In this document: one piece after another, positions 26,165 to 33,383 of the stretch | How the letters are laid out: the number at the start of each line of letters is the position of its first letter | Position numbering within the stretch: the first letter of the stretch is position 1 | Assembly: GCF_023276435.1 (NCBI RefSeq) | Contig: NZ_JALLPO010000005.1 | Location: 62,001-126,000, forward strand | Direction of reading: 5' to 3' | DNA length: 64,000 nt | Origin: Sphaerisporangium perillae | GTDB lineage: Bacteria > Actinomycetota > Actinomycetes > Streptosporangiales > Streptosporangiaceae | The notes under the pieces: model-generated | Databases searched by the model: none | What the model was told of the DNA's origin: nothing | What the model saw: only the letters and a program-made list of their open reading frames with translations | Position numbers and translations under genes: made by a program

Positions 26165-26947
26165 GTGCCTGACAAGGAAGCGTTCTTCTCGCTCAAGAAC
26201 GGTGAGTTCGTCCCCGCGCCACACGCCCGCAGCCCCTGGGCGCCGGACATGCTGCACGGCCGGCTCCTCGGCGGCCTCGCGGCGCGGGCCATCGAGGACG
26301 AGCACGGCGATCCGGAGTTCCACTTCGCCAGGCTGACCGTCGACCTGTTCCGCAACAGCCCGCTGGTGCCGCTGAGCGTGGAGACCGTACGGATCAGAGA
26401 GGGCCGCCGGATCCGGGTGGCCGACGCGACCGTGCGTACCGCCGGGCACGGCGCGATCGCGCGGGCCACCGCCGTGCTCCTGAGGCGGGGCGAGCAGCCC
26501 GAGGGCGAGGTGTCGCGGACGCCCACCTGGGACGCGCCGACCCCCGAGGAAATCGGCCCGCAGCCGCCGGGCGCCTGGACGCCGCCGTTCGACCTCTGGC
26601 GGCTCACCTCCTGGACCGACCCCGGGCCGAAGCGCGTCTGGCTGAGGGAGACCTTTCCGCTGGTCGAGGGCGAGACCATGTCGCCGTTCGTGCGGGTCGC
26701 GCTGGCAGGCGACTTCGCCAGCCCTCTCGCCAACTCCGGCACGGCGGGCCTGCACTTCATCAACGCCGACTACACGCTCACCCTGAGCCGCCTGCCGCTC
26801 GGCGAGGACATCGGCCTGGAGTCGAACGGCCACCTAAGCGACGACGGCGTGGCCACCGCCCACTGCACGGTGCACGACACCTCGGGCCCGATCGGCTACT
26901 GCCTCGTGACCGCCGTCGCCAACCCGGGCACCCGCCTCGGCGGCTAG
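26165..26947 (+). CDS. Acyl-CoA thioesterase-like (double hotdog) protein
   Basis: A 260-residue protein of the thioesterase family with two hotdog folds in tandem. The first holds GRLLGGLAARAIEDEHGDPE then FARLTVDLFRNSPLVPLSVE. The second holds the C-terminal GLHFINADYTLTLSRLPLGE and GVATAHCTVHDTSGPIGY. Predicted to hydrolyse an acyl-CoA. The start GTG is at 26165 (VPDKEAFFSLKNGEFVP). It lies 51 bp after the pterin dehydratase on the same strand. A strong terminator follows after 120 bp. Confidence 0.85.
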   Translation: MPDKEAFFSLKNGEFVPAPHARSPWAPDMLHGRLLGGLAARAIEDEHGDPEFHFARLTVDLFRNSPLVPLSVETVRIREGRRIRVADATVRTAGHGAIARATAVLLRRGEQPEGEVSRTPTWDAPTPEEIGPQPPGAWTPPFDLWRLTSWTDPGPKRVWLRETFPLVEGETMSPFVRVALAGDFASPLANSGTAGLHFINADYTLTLSRLPLGEDIGLESNGHLSDDGVATAHCTVHDTSGPIGYCLVTAVANPGTRLGG

Positions 26948-27015
26948 TACCGCCGGCCGAGCCACCACGGGGGCTACGTCCGCGAGGTGTCCACGGCCCG
27001 GAAGGGACGCAGGCC

Positions 27016-27057
27016 GCGGCGCAGGTTTCACGGAAGGCGGCGCAGGTTTCACGGAAG
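27016..27057. repeat. 21-bp direct repeat, two copies in tandem
   Basis: GCGGCGCAGGTTTCACGGAAG is present twice, back to back and identical, just upstream of the terminator between two convergent genes. No function is evident. Confidence 0.8.
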
Positions 27058-27066
27058 AACGTGCGG

Positions 27067-27096
27067 CCCCCGGCCTCCTTCGCTGGAGGCCGGGGG
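27067..27096. terminator. Bidirectional terminator hairpin
   Basis: CCCCCGGCCTCC (27067-27078) and GGAGGCCGGGGG (27085-27096) form a perfect 12-bp stem around a TTCGCT loop. It lies between the convergent thioesterase and secreted-protein genes and could stop transcription in both directions. Confidence 0.8.
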
Positions 27097-27119
27097 GCGA
27101 GGCCGGCGGGCCGGTTTGT

Positions 27120-27653
27120 TCAGTGCTTGGCCGGGGTGTGCTTCCTTTCCTTGACGACGGTGAGGTCCGCCGTGTCGCTGAGGGTGCCCACGGTGACCGT
27201 CACCTCGTAGGCGCCCGGTGCGGTCCGGCGCGGGACCCTGAGGACGGCGGTGGCCTCGCCCTTGCTCACCGTCACCGTCGAGGACTTCCCGTCGACGCCT
27301 GTCACCGTCGCGGTGGTCCCGTTCTTCACGCCACTCGTCGCGATGGAGACCGTGTAGGACCCTCCCTGCGACACCTTGGCCGGGCTCACCGTCGCGCTGA
27401 CCGAAGCCGGGACACGCGAGCGGCCACCGTTCTTCTTGTCGCCGTGACCGGGGTCCTTCCGGCTCGTGTTCAGGTACGCGTTCCCGTAGGTCTTGCCGTA
27501 CTCCTCGCCGGTGGAGGAGTGGGGTGACGCGGTCGCCGCCGGAATGGACCGGGCATCGGTGGCGTCCGCGTAGGCCGTGCCGGCGACCGCGGTCCCGGTG
27601 AGCAGGCCGAAGCCGAGGATGGCCGTGACGGCGAGAGATCTGTTGAGGCGCAT
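27120..27653 (-). CDS. Secreted Ig-like-domain protein
   Basis: A 177-residue exported protein: signal peptide (MRLNRSLAVTAILGFGLLTG then AVAGTAYA), a disordered Ser/Lys/Gly region to about residue 80, then a single bacterial Ig-like beta-sandwich (SVSATVSPAKVSQGGSYTVS to TVTVGTLSDTADLTVV). The tail is Lys/His-rich. The start at 27653 is set by the signal peptide; the ribosome site is weak (GGACGGGA). The leader of this gene carries a long hairpin (27669-27717). The role is unknown, possibly a small surface or matrix protein. Confidence 0.75.
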   Translation of the reverse strand: MRLNRSLAVTAILGFGLLTGTAVAGTAYADATDARSIPAATASPHSSTGEEYGKTYGNAYLNTSRKDPGHGDKKNGGRSRVPASVSATVSPAKVSQGGSYTVSIATSGVKNGTTATVTGVDGKSSTVTVSKGEATAVLRVPRRTAPGAYEVTVTVGTLSDTADLTVVKERKHTPAKH

Positions 27654-27668
27654 GGAGGTATCCCGTCC

Positions 27669-27717
27669 GGGGCACCTCTCGGACGATCTGGTGATCTCCC
27701 CCGAGGAGAGGTGCCCC
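27669..27717 (-). promoter_or_regulatory. Long hairpin in the 5' leader of the secreted protein gene
   Basis: GGGGCACCTCTC (27669-27680) and GAGAGGTGCCCC (27706-27717) form a perfect 12-bp stem with a 25-nt loop. The stem ends about 15 nt before the start codon and lies on the transcribed leader side. It is not followed by a T-tract, so it is more likely an mRNA structure or operator than a terminator. I do not recognise it as a known riboswitch. Confidence 0.55.
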
Positions 27718-27779
27718 CACATCCAGAAATCTGCCGTCCCTAGATGAAAAACGTCTGACACCGGAATGAGAAGTCCCTC

Positions 27780-27989
27780 TTGTGGCAGGGACACCGCACC
27801 GTCAACCCGGACGCCGTCCTCGGTCTCGACGATCGTGCCGGCGCCCTCAGGCCCGGCCTCGACGGCGACGTGGTGCTGTGGTCGGGCGACCCGCTCGACG
27901 TGATGAGCCGCGCGCTGCGCGTCCTGATCGACGGCCGTGAGGTCTGCCACTACGACGACCGGCCGGATAAAAAGGTGAAGAACGGCTGA
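27780..27989 (+). pseudogene. C-terminal remnant of an amidohydrolase
   Basis: The plus strand encodes TVNPDAVLGLDDRAGALRPG then LDGDVVLWSGDPLDVMSRAL and RVLIDGREVCHYDD before a TGA at 27987-27989. This is the typical C-terminal tail of imidazolonepropionase-like amidohydrolases (T-x-NPA-x-x-LG, G-x-L-x-PG-x-DADxVxWSGDPxD). The metal-binding barrel is missing and the sequence upstream is non-coding. It is therefore a broken gene end, about 65 codons long. Confidence 0.65.
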
Positions 27990-28031
27990 TGCGCGCCGTC
28001 CGGACGTGTCATAGGCTCTACGAACGCCGTT

Positions 28032-28061
28032 CTGGGCGGCAGCCGGAAGGCCGCCACCCAG
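28032..28061 (-). terminator. Hairpin after the small membrane protein gene
   Basis: CTGGGCGGC (28032-28040) pairs with GCCGCCACCCAG (28050-28061) with a small bulge. It lies 23 bp beyond the stop of the minus-strand gene that follows to the right and is probably its terminator. Confidence 0.5.
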
Positions 28062-28083
28062 ATTCGGCCTCACTCGGAGGGGT

Positions 28084-28656
28084 TCAGCAGATCTGTCCAG
28101 GACCCCGTTGAACATCCACCGAGTCGGTTATGGCACTACCGGGGGGCATCGTGGGCGATATCCACCTGGATCTGCCGACGCTGCCCCCCACTGACTCCAG
28201 ATAATCGGCCAGCTTGGTCGACAGCACCACCGACCGGATGCGGAACCAGCTGTCCTCCGGCCCGGTTAGGGGCACCGATATCTGCCATTCATCGCCGACG
28301 ATGCGGACATCGGTGAAGAACGTCATCGGGCTGTCGCTCGTGTCGGTCTGCTGTACCGCTATCACCTGCTTGGTGCCGGGCCGGGACGTGCCGTGACCGA
28401 TCACCCGGAGGCAGGGGCCGACTTTCGTATGTGACCCGTGCTGCGGAACTTCGATGCTTATCTCGTCGACAGGCGAGGGCCAGGTCCTGATCGCCTGGAG
28501 CACGCCGGCCGCGGTCACCGCGACCGCCACACCGCTGCTGAAGCCGAGGAGATGCCGGGCCGCCGCCCTCGCGGCGCGTTTGCCCCAGCGCGCCGGCGGG
28601 CCGGTCGGAGACCGAGGTCCGGACGGCTCCGCACTTAGCTGCTCAGTTAGTGTCAT
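28084..28656 (-). CDS. Hypothetical single-pass membrane protein
   Basis: A 190-residue protein I do not recognise. Residues 1-33 are cytoplasmic and basic, one membrane helix follows (LLGFSSGVAVAVTAAGVLQA), and the rest (SIEVPQHGSHTKVGPCLRVI and beyond) is predicted outside and beta-rich, with two cysteines. The start at 28656 is well supported by AAGGAGG 12 bp upstream. Third-position GC is lower than in the neighbours (for example runs such as TCATATCGAGTTATACC at its 5' end), so it may have arrived by transfer. Confidence 0.65.
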   Translation of the reverse strand: MTLTEQLSAEPSGPRSPTGPPARWGKRAARAAARHLLGFSSGVAVAVTAAGVLQAIRTWPSPVDEISIEVPQHGSHTKVGPCLRVIGHGTSRPGTKQVIAVQQTDTSDSPMTFFTDVRIVGDEWQISVPLTGPEDSWFRIRSVVLSTKLADYLESVGGSVGRSRWISPTMPPGSAITDSVDVQRGPGQIC

Positions 28657-29212
28657 ATCGAGTTATACCTCCTTAAATTGCCTGATCGTTCCCCGATGTG
28701 GCCACAGCGTACAGGTCGGCACGCCCTACGCCTGATATTTCGTGAAAGATCATCCTCATGTGCCCAATGAGCTGCCTTGATGGGCTGCCGAATGGTGTTC
28801 CAGAAAGGGCGTCTGCGGCGGGAGTGGTCGACTTATGTCCGCTTTCTTACTTATGGGAGGAAGTGTCGGTAGTGCGTTGGCCAGCAGGGCCGACCTCCTC
28901 GAACATGCAGCGGCGGCATGCAAATGCATGTGCAGATGAACGTGACTCTGTAACGGGCCGGGCGAATGGGGTCGAGGGCCCCGGACGTTTCCCGTTAGGC
29001 CGGGCAATGCCATTCGGTAGGATGACTTTTGTTCCCTGGGAGTAATTTGTCATCAGGAAAGATCCCTTACCAGATGTGCCGAGCCGGCCTCCGGCCCGGC
29101 GGAGAGCATGCCAGGAGCTCGGGTCTCCCTCGACGGGGCGGCTTCACGCGTCCAGGGCCAGCGGGCATACTGCTCAGTAACCGACAGAAGTTCGGCGATG
29201 AGGAGAACCCCT
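28657..29212. other. 556-bp gap without a recognised gene
   Basis: Both strands have only short open frames with no family features or ribosome sites. Base composition is less GC-rich than the surroundings. The one structure I see is CATGCAAATGCATG (28917-28930), a palindrome with 6-bp arms. It may be a remnant region or a long control region. Confidence 0.5.
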
Positions 29213-30004
29213 ATGAGCCTCGCGGACCTTCGCCCCGTGCCCGGCGAGCAGCTGACCTTCCGGCTTCCGCAGCAGTTCGAGAACGTGGCGGACGAGCGGC
29301 GCCACCGCCAGGAGCGGCTGGCCGCGGCGCTGAGGCTGTTCGGCCGCTTCGGCTTCGAGGAGGGCGTCGCCGGCCACATCACCGCGCGCGACCCCGAGCA
29401 CCACGATCACTTCTGGGTGAACCCCTTCGGGATGAGCTTCAAGCACATCAAGGTCAGCGACCTGATCCTCGTCAACCACCAGGGCGAGGTCGTCGACGGG
29501 CGTTACCACGTCAACCAGGCGGCGTTCGCGATCCACTCGATGGTGCACCAGGCCCGCCCGGACGCGGTGGCCGCCGCGCACAGCCACTCGGTGCACGGGA
29601 AGGCCCTGTCGTCCCTCGGTCAGACGCTCGAACCGCTGACCCAGGACGCGTGCGCGTTCTACGAGGACCACGGACTGTTCGACGACTACACCGGAGTGGT
29701 GGTCGAGACCGAGGAGGGCCGCAGGATCGCCCAGGCCCTGGGCTCCCACAAGGCGGTCATCCTCCGCAACCACGGACTGCTGACGGTCGGCGACTCGGTG
29801 GACGCCGCCGCCTGGTGGTTCATCACGATGGAGCGCTCGTGCCAGGCGCAGCTCCTGGCCAAGGCGGCGGGGCAGGTCGTCCCGATCAGCCACGAGAACG
29901 CCAAGCTGACCCACGGCCAGATCGGCAACGACCTGGTGGGGTGGATCAACTTCCAGCCGCTCTACGACCAGATCACCCGCGCCGAGCCGGACCTGTTCGA
30001 CTGA
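29213..30004 (+). CDS. Class II aldolase/adducin family protein
   Basis: A 263-residue zinc-dependent aldolase-fold protein. The metal-binding histidines are visible in VAAAHSHSVHGKALSSLG and in the later ILRNHGLLTVGDSVDAAAWW. The N-terminal LFGRFGFEEGVAGHITARDP is the substrate-binding loop. Proteins of this sort include fuculose-P-type aldolases but also many of unknown activity. The start at 29213 has GAGGAGA a few bases upstream. Its 3' end lies 27 bp from the convergent spermidine-synthase-like gene. Confidence 0.88.
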   Translation: MSLADLRPVPGEQLTFRLPQQFENVADERRHRQERLAAALRLFGRFGFEEGVAGHITARDPEHHDHFWVNPFGMSFKHIKVSDLILVNHQGEVVDGRYHVNQAAFAIHSMVHQARPDAVAAAHSHSVHGKALSSLGQTLEPLTQDACAFYEDHGLFDDYTGVVVETEEGRRIAQALGSHKAVILRNHGLLTVGDSVDAAAWWFITMERSCQAQLLAKAAGQVVPISHENAKLTHGQIGNDLVGWINFQPLYDQITRAEPDLFD

Positions 30005-30031
30005 GCCCGGGTGGTCCGGCCACCCGGGAGG

Positions 30032-30883
30032 TCACTCGAACAGGGCGGGCGGCGGGACGGGGGTCACCACCCGGTCGCCGTCCTTGATCGGAGCCGCGCC
30101 CGCGACGAAGTTGACCAGGTCGTCCTCGTACACGCACCGCGCCTGGGTCAGGCCGCCCGCCGCGCTGCGGGTCAGCTCCCGCAGGGGCAGCGGCGCGGGC
30201 GAGGCGGCCACGATCAGGTTGCCGAACCGGCGTCCGCGCAGGATGCCCGGTTCGGCGAGCAGCGCCACGTGCCCGAACGTGCCGCGCACGGTGGCGACGA
30301 CGCGGCGCGCGAAGGCCAGCCCTTTGCCGTCGGCGATGTTGATCAGCAGGGTGCCGGTCCGCTTGAGAATGCGGGCGATGTCGCCCATGTACTCCGCCGT
30401 GGCGAGGTCGAGGGGCATCGTCGCGCCACTGAAGGCGTCCAGGACGAACAGGTCGGCCGAGGCGTCGCGCAGGCCGGCGGCGGCCGTGCGGCCGTCCGCC
30501 ACGCGCACCTTCAGCCGGGGCACGGACCGCAGCCGTAGCTGGTCTCGGACGAGCTGCACGAGGGCCGCGTCCGGTTCGATCACGATGTGGCGGGAGCCGG
30601 GGCGGGTCGCGGCGACGTAGCGGGGGAGGGTGCACGCGCCGGCGCCGACGTGGACGACGTCCAGCGGACCTTCGTCGATCGCGTCGATCACGTCCGCCAT
30701 GAGCCGGACATACTCGAAGTCGAGGTAGGTGGGATCGTCCAGATCGACGTACGACTGGGGGACTCCCGCCATGCTCAGCAGCCACCCGTTGGGCCGGTCG
30801 AGGTCACGCAGGAGCTCGACCTCGCCCGAGTCCACCGGGTAGCGGCCGGGCAGGGGAGCCTCCTCAGCTTTGCGCTTGCCCAC
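30032..30883 (-). CDS. Spermidine-synthase-like SAM-fold protein
   Basis: A 283-residue protein of the polyamine-synthase/methyltransferase fold. It has VPQSYVDLDDPTYLDFEYVR at the start of the domain, the nucleotide-binding loop VVHVGAGACTLPRYVAATRP, HIVIEPDAALVQLVR and VLDAFSGATMP in the position of the catalytic Asp loop of spermidine synthase. No membrane helices, so it is the soluble type. Actinobacteria carry many such proteins whose true product is unknown. Divergent from the penicillin-binding protein gene with 62 bp between starts. Confidence 0.8.
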   Translation of the reverse strand: MGKRKAEEAPLPGRYPVDSGEVELLRDLDRPNGWLLSMAGVPQSYVDLDDPTYLDFEYVRLMADVIDAIDEGPLDVVHVGAGACTLPRYVAATRPGSRHIVIEPDAALVQLVRDQLRLRSVPRLKVRVADGRTAAAGLRDASADLFVLDAFSGATMPLDLATAEYMGDIARILKRTGTLLINIADGKGLAFARRVVATVRGTFGHVALLAEPGILRGRRFGNLIVAASPAPLPLRELTRSAAGGLTQARCVYEDDLVNFVAGAAPIKDGDRVVTPVPPPALFE

Positions 30884-30945
30884 ATGGTCTCCCGTGATTC
30901 TGATATATCGGGATGTGCCATACCCGGCACTCTTGGGAGAACCGT

Positions 30946-32499
30946 ATGCGCCGCCGAGGTCTGCTCGCTCTCGTGGGGGTCAGCCTCGTCATCGTCGCGG
31001 CCTCCCTCGTGGCCCTGGTGGTGGACTCGCGCCGGGTGAACGGCAGCCCTGAAGCGGTCGGCCGGGCGTATCTCGACGCCTGGGCGGCCGAGAACCTCGC
31101 GGAGATGCGCAAGCGCGTCGCCTCTCCGCCCGCCGATTTCATGGAAGAGCATCGGCGCCTGAGCGCCGACCTGCAGGTGCTTTCCATCAAGCTGACGCCC
31201 GGCACGGCGGTGCGGCACGGCGAGCGGGCCGCGGACCTGCCGTTCCAGGGTGTCCGGCAGATCGGGGAGCTCGGCGAGTGGCGGTTCTCCTCGGTATTGC
31301 ACCTCGCTGTCAGAGACGGCGAGTGGAAGGTGATCTGGACGCCCGAGACCCTGCACCCCGGCGTCGCGGCGGACGAGCGCCTGCGCATCCGGGAGATCCC
31401 CGTGCCGGGCACCGAGCTGCTGACCCGCCAGGGGAGGCCGCTGCCGCGTGACAGTGGCGCCGAGACCTACGCCGAGGACCTCATCGGCAAGATCGACGAG
31501 TTCTACGAGGATCCGCCGGCGGGGTGGGCGATCGAGGCCACCTCGGCCACGGGGAAGGCGAGGAACCTCGTGGTGTTCCGCCGGCCCACGGAGCGGACCT
31601 ACCGGACGACCCTGGACTGGTGGACGCAGGCGGCGGCCGCCCGCGCGCTGGACGGCGTGGAGAACCCGGCGGCCGTCGTCGCGGTCCGGCCGTCCACCGG
31701 CGAGGTGCTGGCGGTGTCCGACCGGCTGCCCGCCCAGGGCGCCTTCTACACGCCCTACCCTCCCGGATCGACCTTCAAGATCATCACTGCGGCCGCGCTG
31801 CTCGGTGACCGGCTGACCGCGGACACGCCGGTGGACTGCCCCGCGCACTACACCGTCCCGAACGGGCGGACCTTCGACAACTACCAGGACGAGGGCCACG
31901 GCACGGTGACCTTGCGCGAGGCGTTCGCCCTCTCGTGCAACACGACGTTCAGCCGGCTCGCCGTCGAGCGCCTGGGCGGAGGGATGCTCCGCCGGGAGGC
32001 GGCGGAGCTGGGGTTCGGGGGCGACCTGAAATCGGGCCTCGGCGGCGTCTGCGGGACCATGCGGGAGGCCAGGAACGGCGACCAGCTCGGGGCCGACGCC
32101 ATCGGGCAGAACTCGGTGCAGGCGACCCCGCTGTGCATGGCGCTCGTCGCCGCCGCCGTCCGGGACGGCACCTGGCGCCCGCCCCGGCTCATGTCGGAGA
32201 AGGCCGTCAAGCGCCTGGAGATCGACGGCAGGCCGAAGCCGAGATCCCTGCCCGCGCCGGTGGTGTCGCAGCTCAGGTCCATGATGGCGGCGGTGGTGGC
32301 GGATGGGACGGCGGCCTCCTCCGGGCTGCCCGAGGGGGTGTCGGGCAAGACGGGCACCGCCGAGGCGGCGTCGGGCGAGGACCACTCCTGGTTCGTCGGC
32401 TACCGGGGCGACCTGGCGTTCGCGGTCTTCGTCGAGCACGGCGGCACGGGCGCCGGCGCCGCCGCCTCGATCGCCGGACGCTTCCTCGGCGCGTTGTGA
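30946..32499 (+). CDS. Penicillin-binding protein (transpeptidase)
   Basis: A 517-residue class B-type penicillin-binding protein. One N-terminal membrane anchor (LLALVGVSLVIVAASLVALV) is followed by an NTF2-like MecA_N region (AVGRAYLDAWAAENLAEM), then the transpeptidase domain with all three active-site motifs: S275-T-F-K278 (PGSTFKI), S330-C-N332 and K468-T-G470 (SGKTGTAE). It should cross-link peptidoglycan outside the membrane. The ATG at 30946 has GGGAGA upstream. The last codons are echoed in a tandem repeat just downstream. Confidence 0.93.
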   Translation: MRRRGLLALVGVSLVIVAASLVALVVDSRRVNGSPEAVGRAYLDAWAAENLAEMRKRVASPPADFMEEHRRLSADLQVLSIKLTPGTAVRHGERAADLPFQGVRQIGELGEWRFSSVLHLAVRDGEWKVIWTPETLHPGVAADERLRIREIPVPGTELLTRQGRPLPRDSGAETYAEDLIGKIDEFYEDPPAGWAIEATSATGKARNLVVFRRPTERTYRTTLDWWTQAAAARALDGVENPAAVVAVRPSTGEVLAVSDRLPAQGAFYTPYPPGSTFKIITAAALLGDRLTADTPVDCPAHYTVPNGRTFDNYQDEGHGTVTLREAFALSCNTTFSRLAVERLGGGMLRREAAELGFGGDLKSGLGGVCGTMREARNGDQLGADAIGQNSVQATPLCMALVAAAVRDGTWRPPRLMSEKAVKRLEIDGRPKPRSLPAPVVSQLRSMMAAVVADGTAASSGLPEGVSGKTGTAEAASGEDHSWFVGYRGDLAFAVFVEHGGTGAGAAASIAGRFLGAL

Positions 32500-32570
32500 C
32501 TGCGTTCAAGGACCGTTTCCTCGCCGCGTCGTGACTTCGTTCGCCGGACGCTTCGCCGGCGCGTTGTGAC
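32466..32570. repeat. Degenerate 35-bp tandem repeat across the PBP stop codon
   Basis: The final codons and stop of the PBP gene recur at 35-bp spacing: the GTTGTGAC that ends the gene at 32500 recurs as CGTCGTGAC at 32535 and GTTGTGAC at 32570, each preceded by a GGACxxTTC-type block. A fourth partial copy follows. The copies still encode AGRFLGAL-like endings, so this is duplication of the gene's 3' end. Confidence 0.65.
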
Positions 32571-32625
32571 CTCGCGCGCCTCCTCGGCGCGACTTCGTGC
32601 GCCGCGTCACAGTGATCGGACTCAC

Positions 32626-32660
32626 AACCTACGGCTACGTAACTTACGGTAGCGTAGGTT
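32626..32660. promoter_or_regulatory. Paired inverted operator-like sites before the hemolysin III gene
   Basis: AACCTACG (32626-32633) and CGTAGGTT (32653-32660) bracket two head-to-head copies of a 15-bp site (CCTACGGCTACGTAA and TTACGGTAGCGTAGG). The site ends just before the ribosome site AAGGAGG. The form suggests a dimeric, perhaps TetR-like, repressor; that is inference. Confidence 0.55.
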
Positions 32661-32677
32661 ATAAGGAGGTCCTGACG

Positions 32678-33367
32678 ATGATCGCAACAGCTCTCGACCG
32701 CACCCCCGCCCCGGCGGTCTCCCCGCCACGACTCGACCGCGAGCCCGCCCCGGTGGTCTCGCCGCCACCACTCGACCGCGAGCCCGGCCCGGTGGTCTCA
32801 CCGCCCCGGCTGCGCGGCTGGCTGCACGCCGGAGCGCTGCCCGCCGCCGTGTACGCGGTGACCTCCGGCCTGCTCTTCGGCATCTCGGCGGCCTACCACC
32901 GGGGCCGCTCGGCGCCACGCCTGGCCGAGGTGCTGCGGCGTCTCGACCACGCCAACATCTACCTGATCATCGCCGGCACCTACACGCCCCTCGCGCTCCT
33001 CGCGCTGGAGGGCCCGGTGCGGGTCGCGGTGCTGGCGGTGGTCTGGACCGGCGCGGTCGCCGGGGTGGTCTTCCGCGCCGTGTGGCTGGGCGCGCCCCGC
33101 CGGCTCTACACGGCGCTGTACATCGCGCTGGGATGGACCGCCGTCTTCGTCCTGCCCCAGCTCCTCCAGGGCGCCGGGGTGGCCGCCGTCACGCTCGTGA
33201 TCGCCGGTGGCGTCCTCTACAGCATCGGAGGCGTGGTGTACGGCCTGCGCCGCCCCGACCCCTCGCCCCGGTGGTTCGGTTTCCACGAGGTGTTCCACGC
33301 CTTCACCCTGGCCGCGTACGTCGTGCAGTACATCGCCGTCTCGCTGGTGGTCTACGCCGCGGCCTGA
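32678..33367 (+). CDS. Hemolysin III / TrhA-family membrane protein, apparently lacking helix 1
   Basis: A 229-residue member of the hemolysin III (PAQR-like) family. Conserved metal-site motifs are present: SAAYHRG, LDHANIYLIIAGTYTPLAL and the C-terminal GFHEVFHAFTLAAYVVQYIA. The start ATG at 32678 has AAGGAGG upstream. Two oddities. Residues 10-45 are three tandem 13-residue repeats (PAPVVSPPxLDRE). And the usual first membrane helix is missing: RGWLHAGALP runs directly into AAVYAVTSGLLFG, the second helix, where relatives have about 20 hydrophobic residues between. Six helices remain instead of seven, so topology and function may be altered. Confidence 0.85.
   Translation: MIATALDRTPAPAVSPPRLDREPAPVVSPPPLDREPGPVVSPPRLRGWLHAGALPAAVYAVTSGLLFGISAAYHRGRSAPRLAEVLRRLDHANIYLIIAGTYTPLALLALEGPVRVAVLAVVWTGAVAGVVFRAVWLGAPRRLYTALYIALGWTAVFVLPQLLQGAGVAAVTLVIAGGVLYSIGGVVYGLRRPDPSPRWFGFHEVFHAFTLAAYVVQYIAVSLVVYAAA
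32705..32813. repeat. 39-bp in-frame tandem repeats in the hemolysin III gene
   Basis: Two full copies (32705-32743, 32744-32782) and one partial copy of a 39-bp unit encode repeats of the type P-A-P-x-V-S-P-P-x-L-D-R-E at the N-terminus. Confidence 0.85.
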
Positions 33368-33383
33368 GGGTGTCGCGCCGGGC

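Noticed and set aside
28758-29045. A 95-codon open frame in the empty gap
   Set aside because: No ribosome site, no family pattern, and GC at third positions does not stand out.
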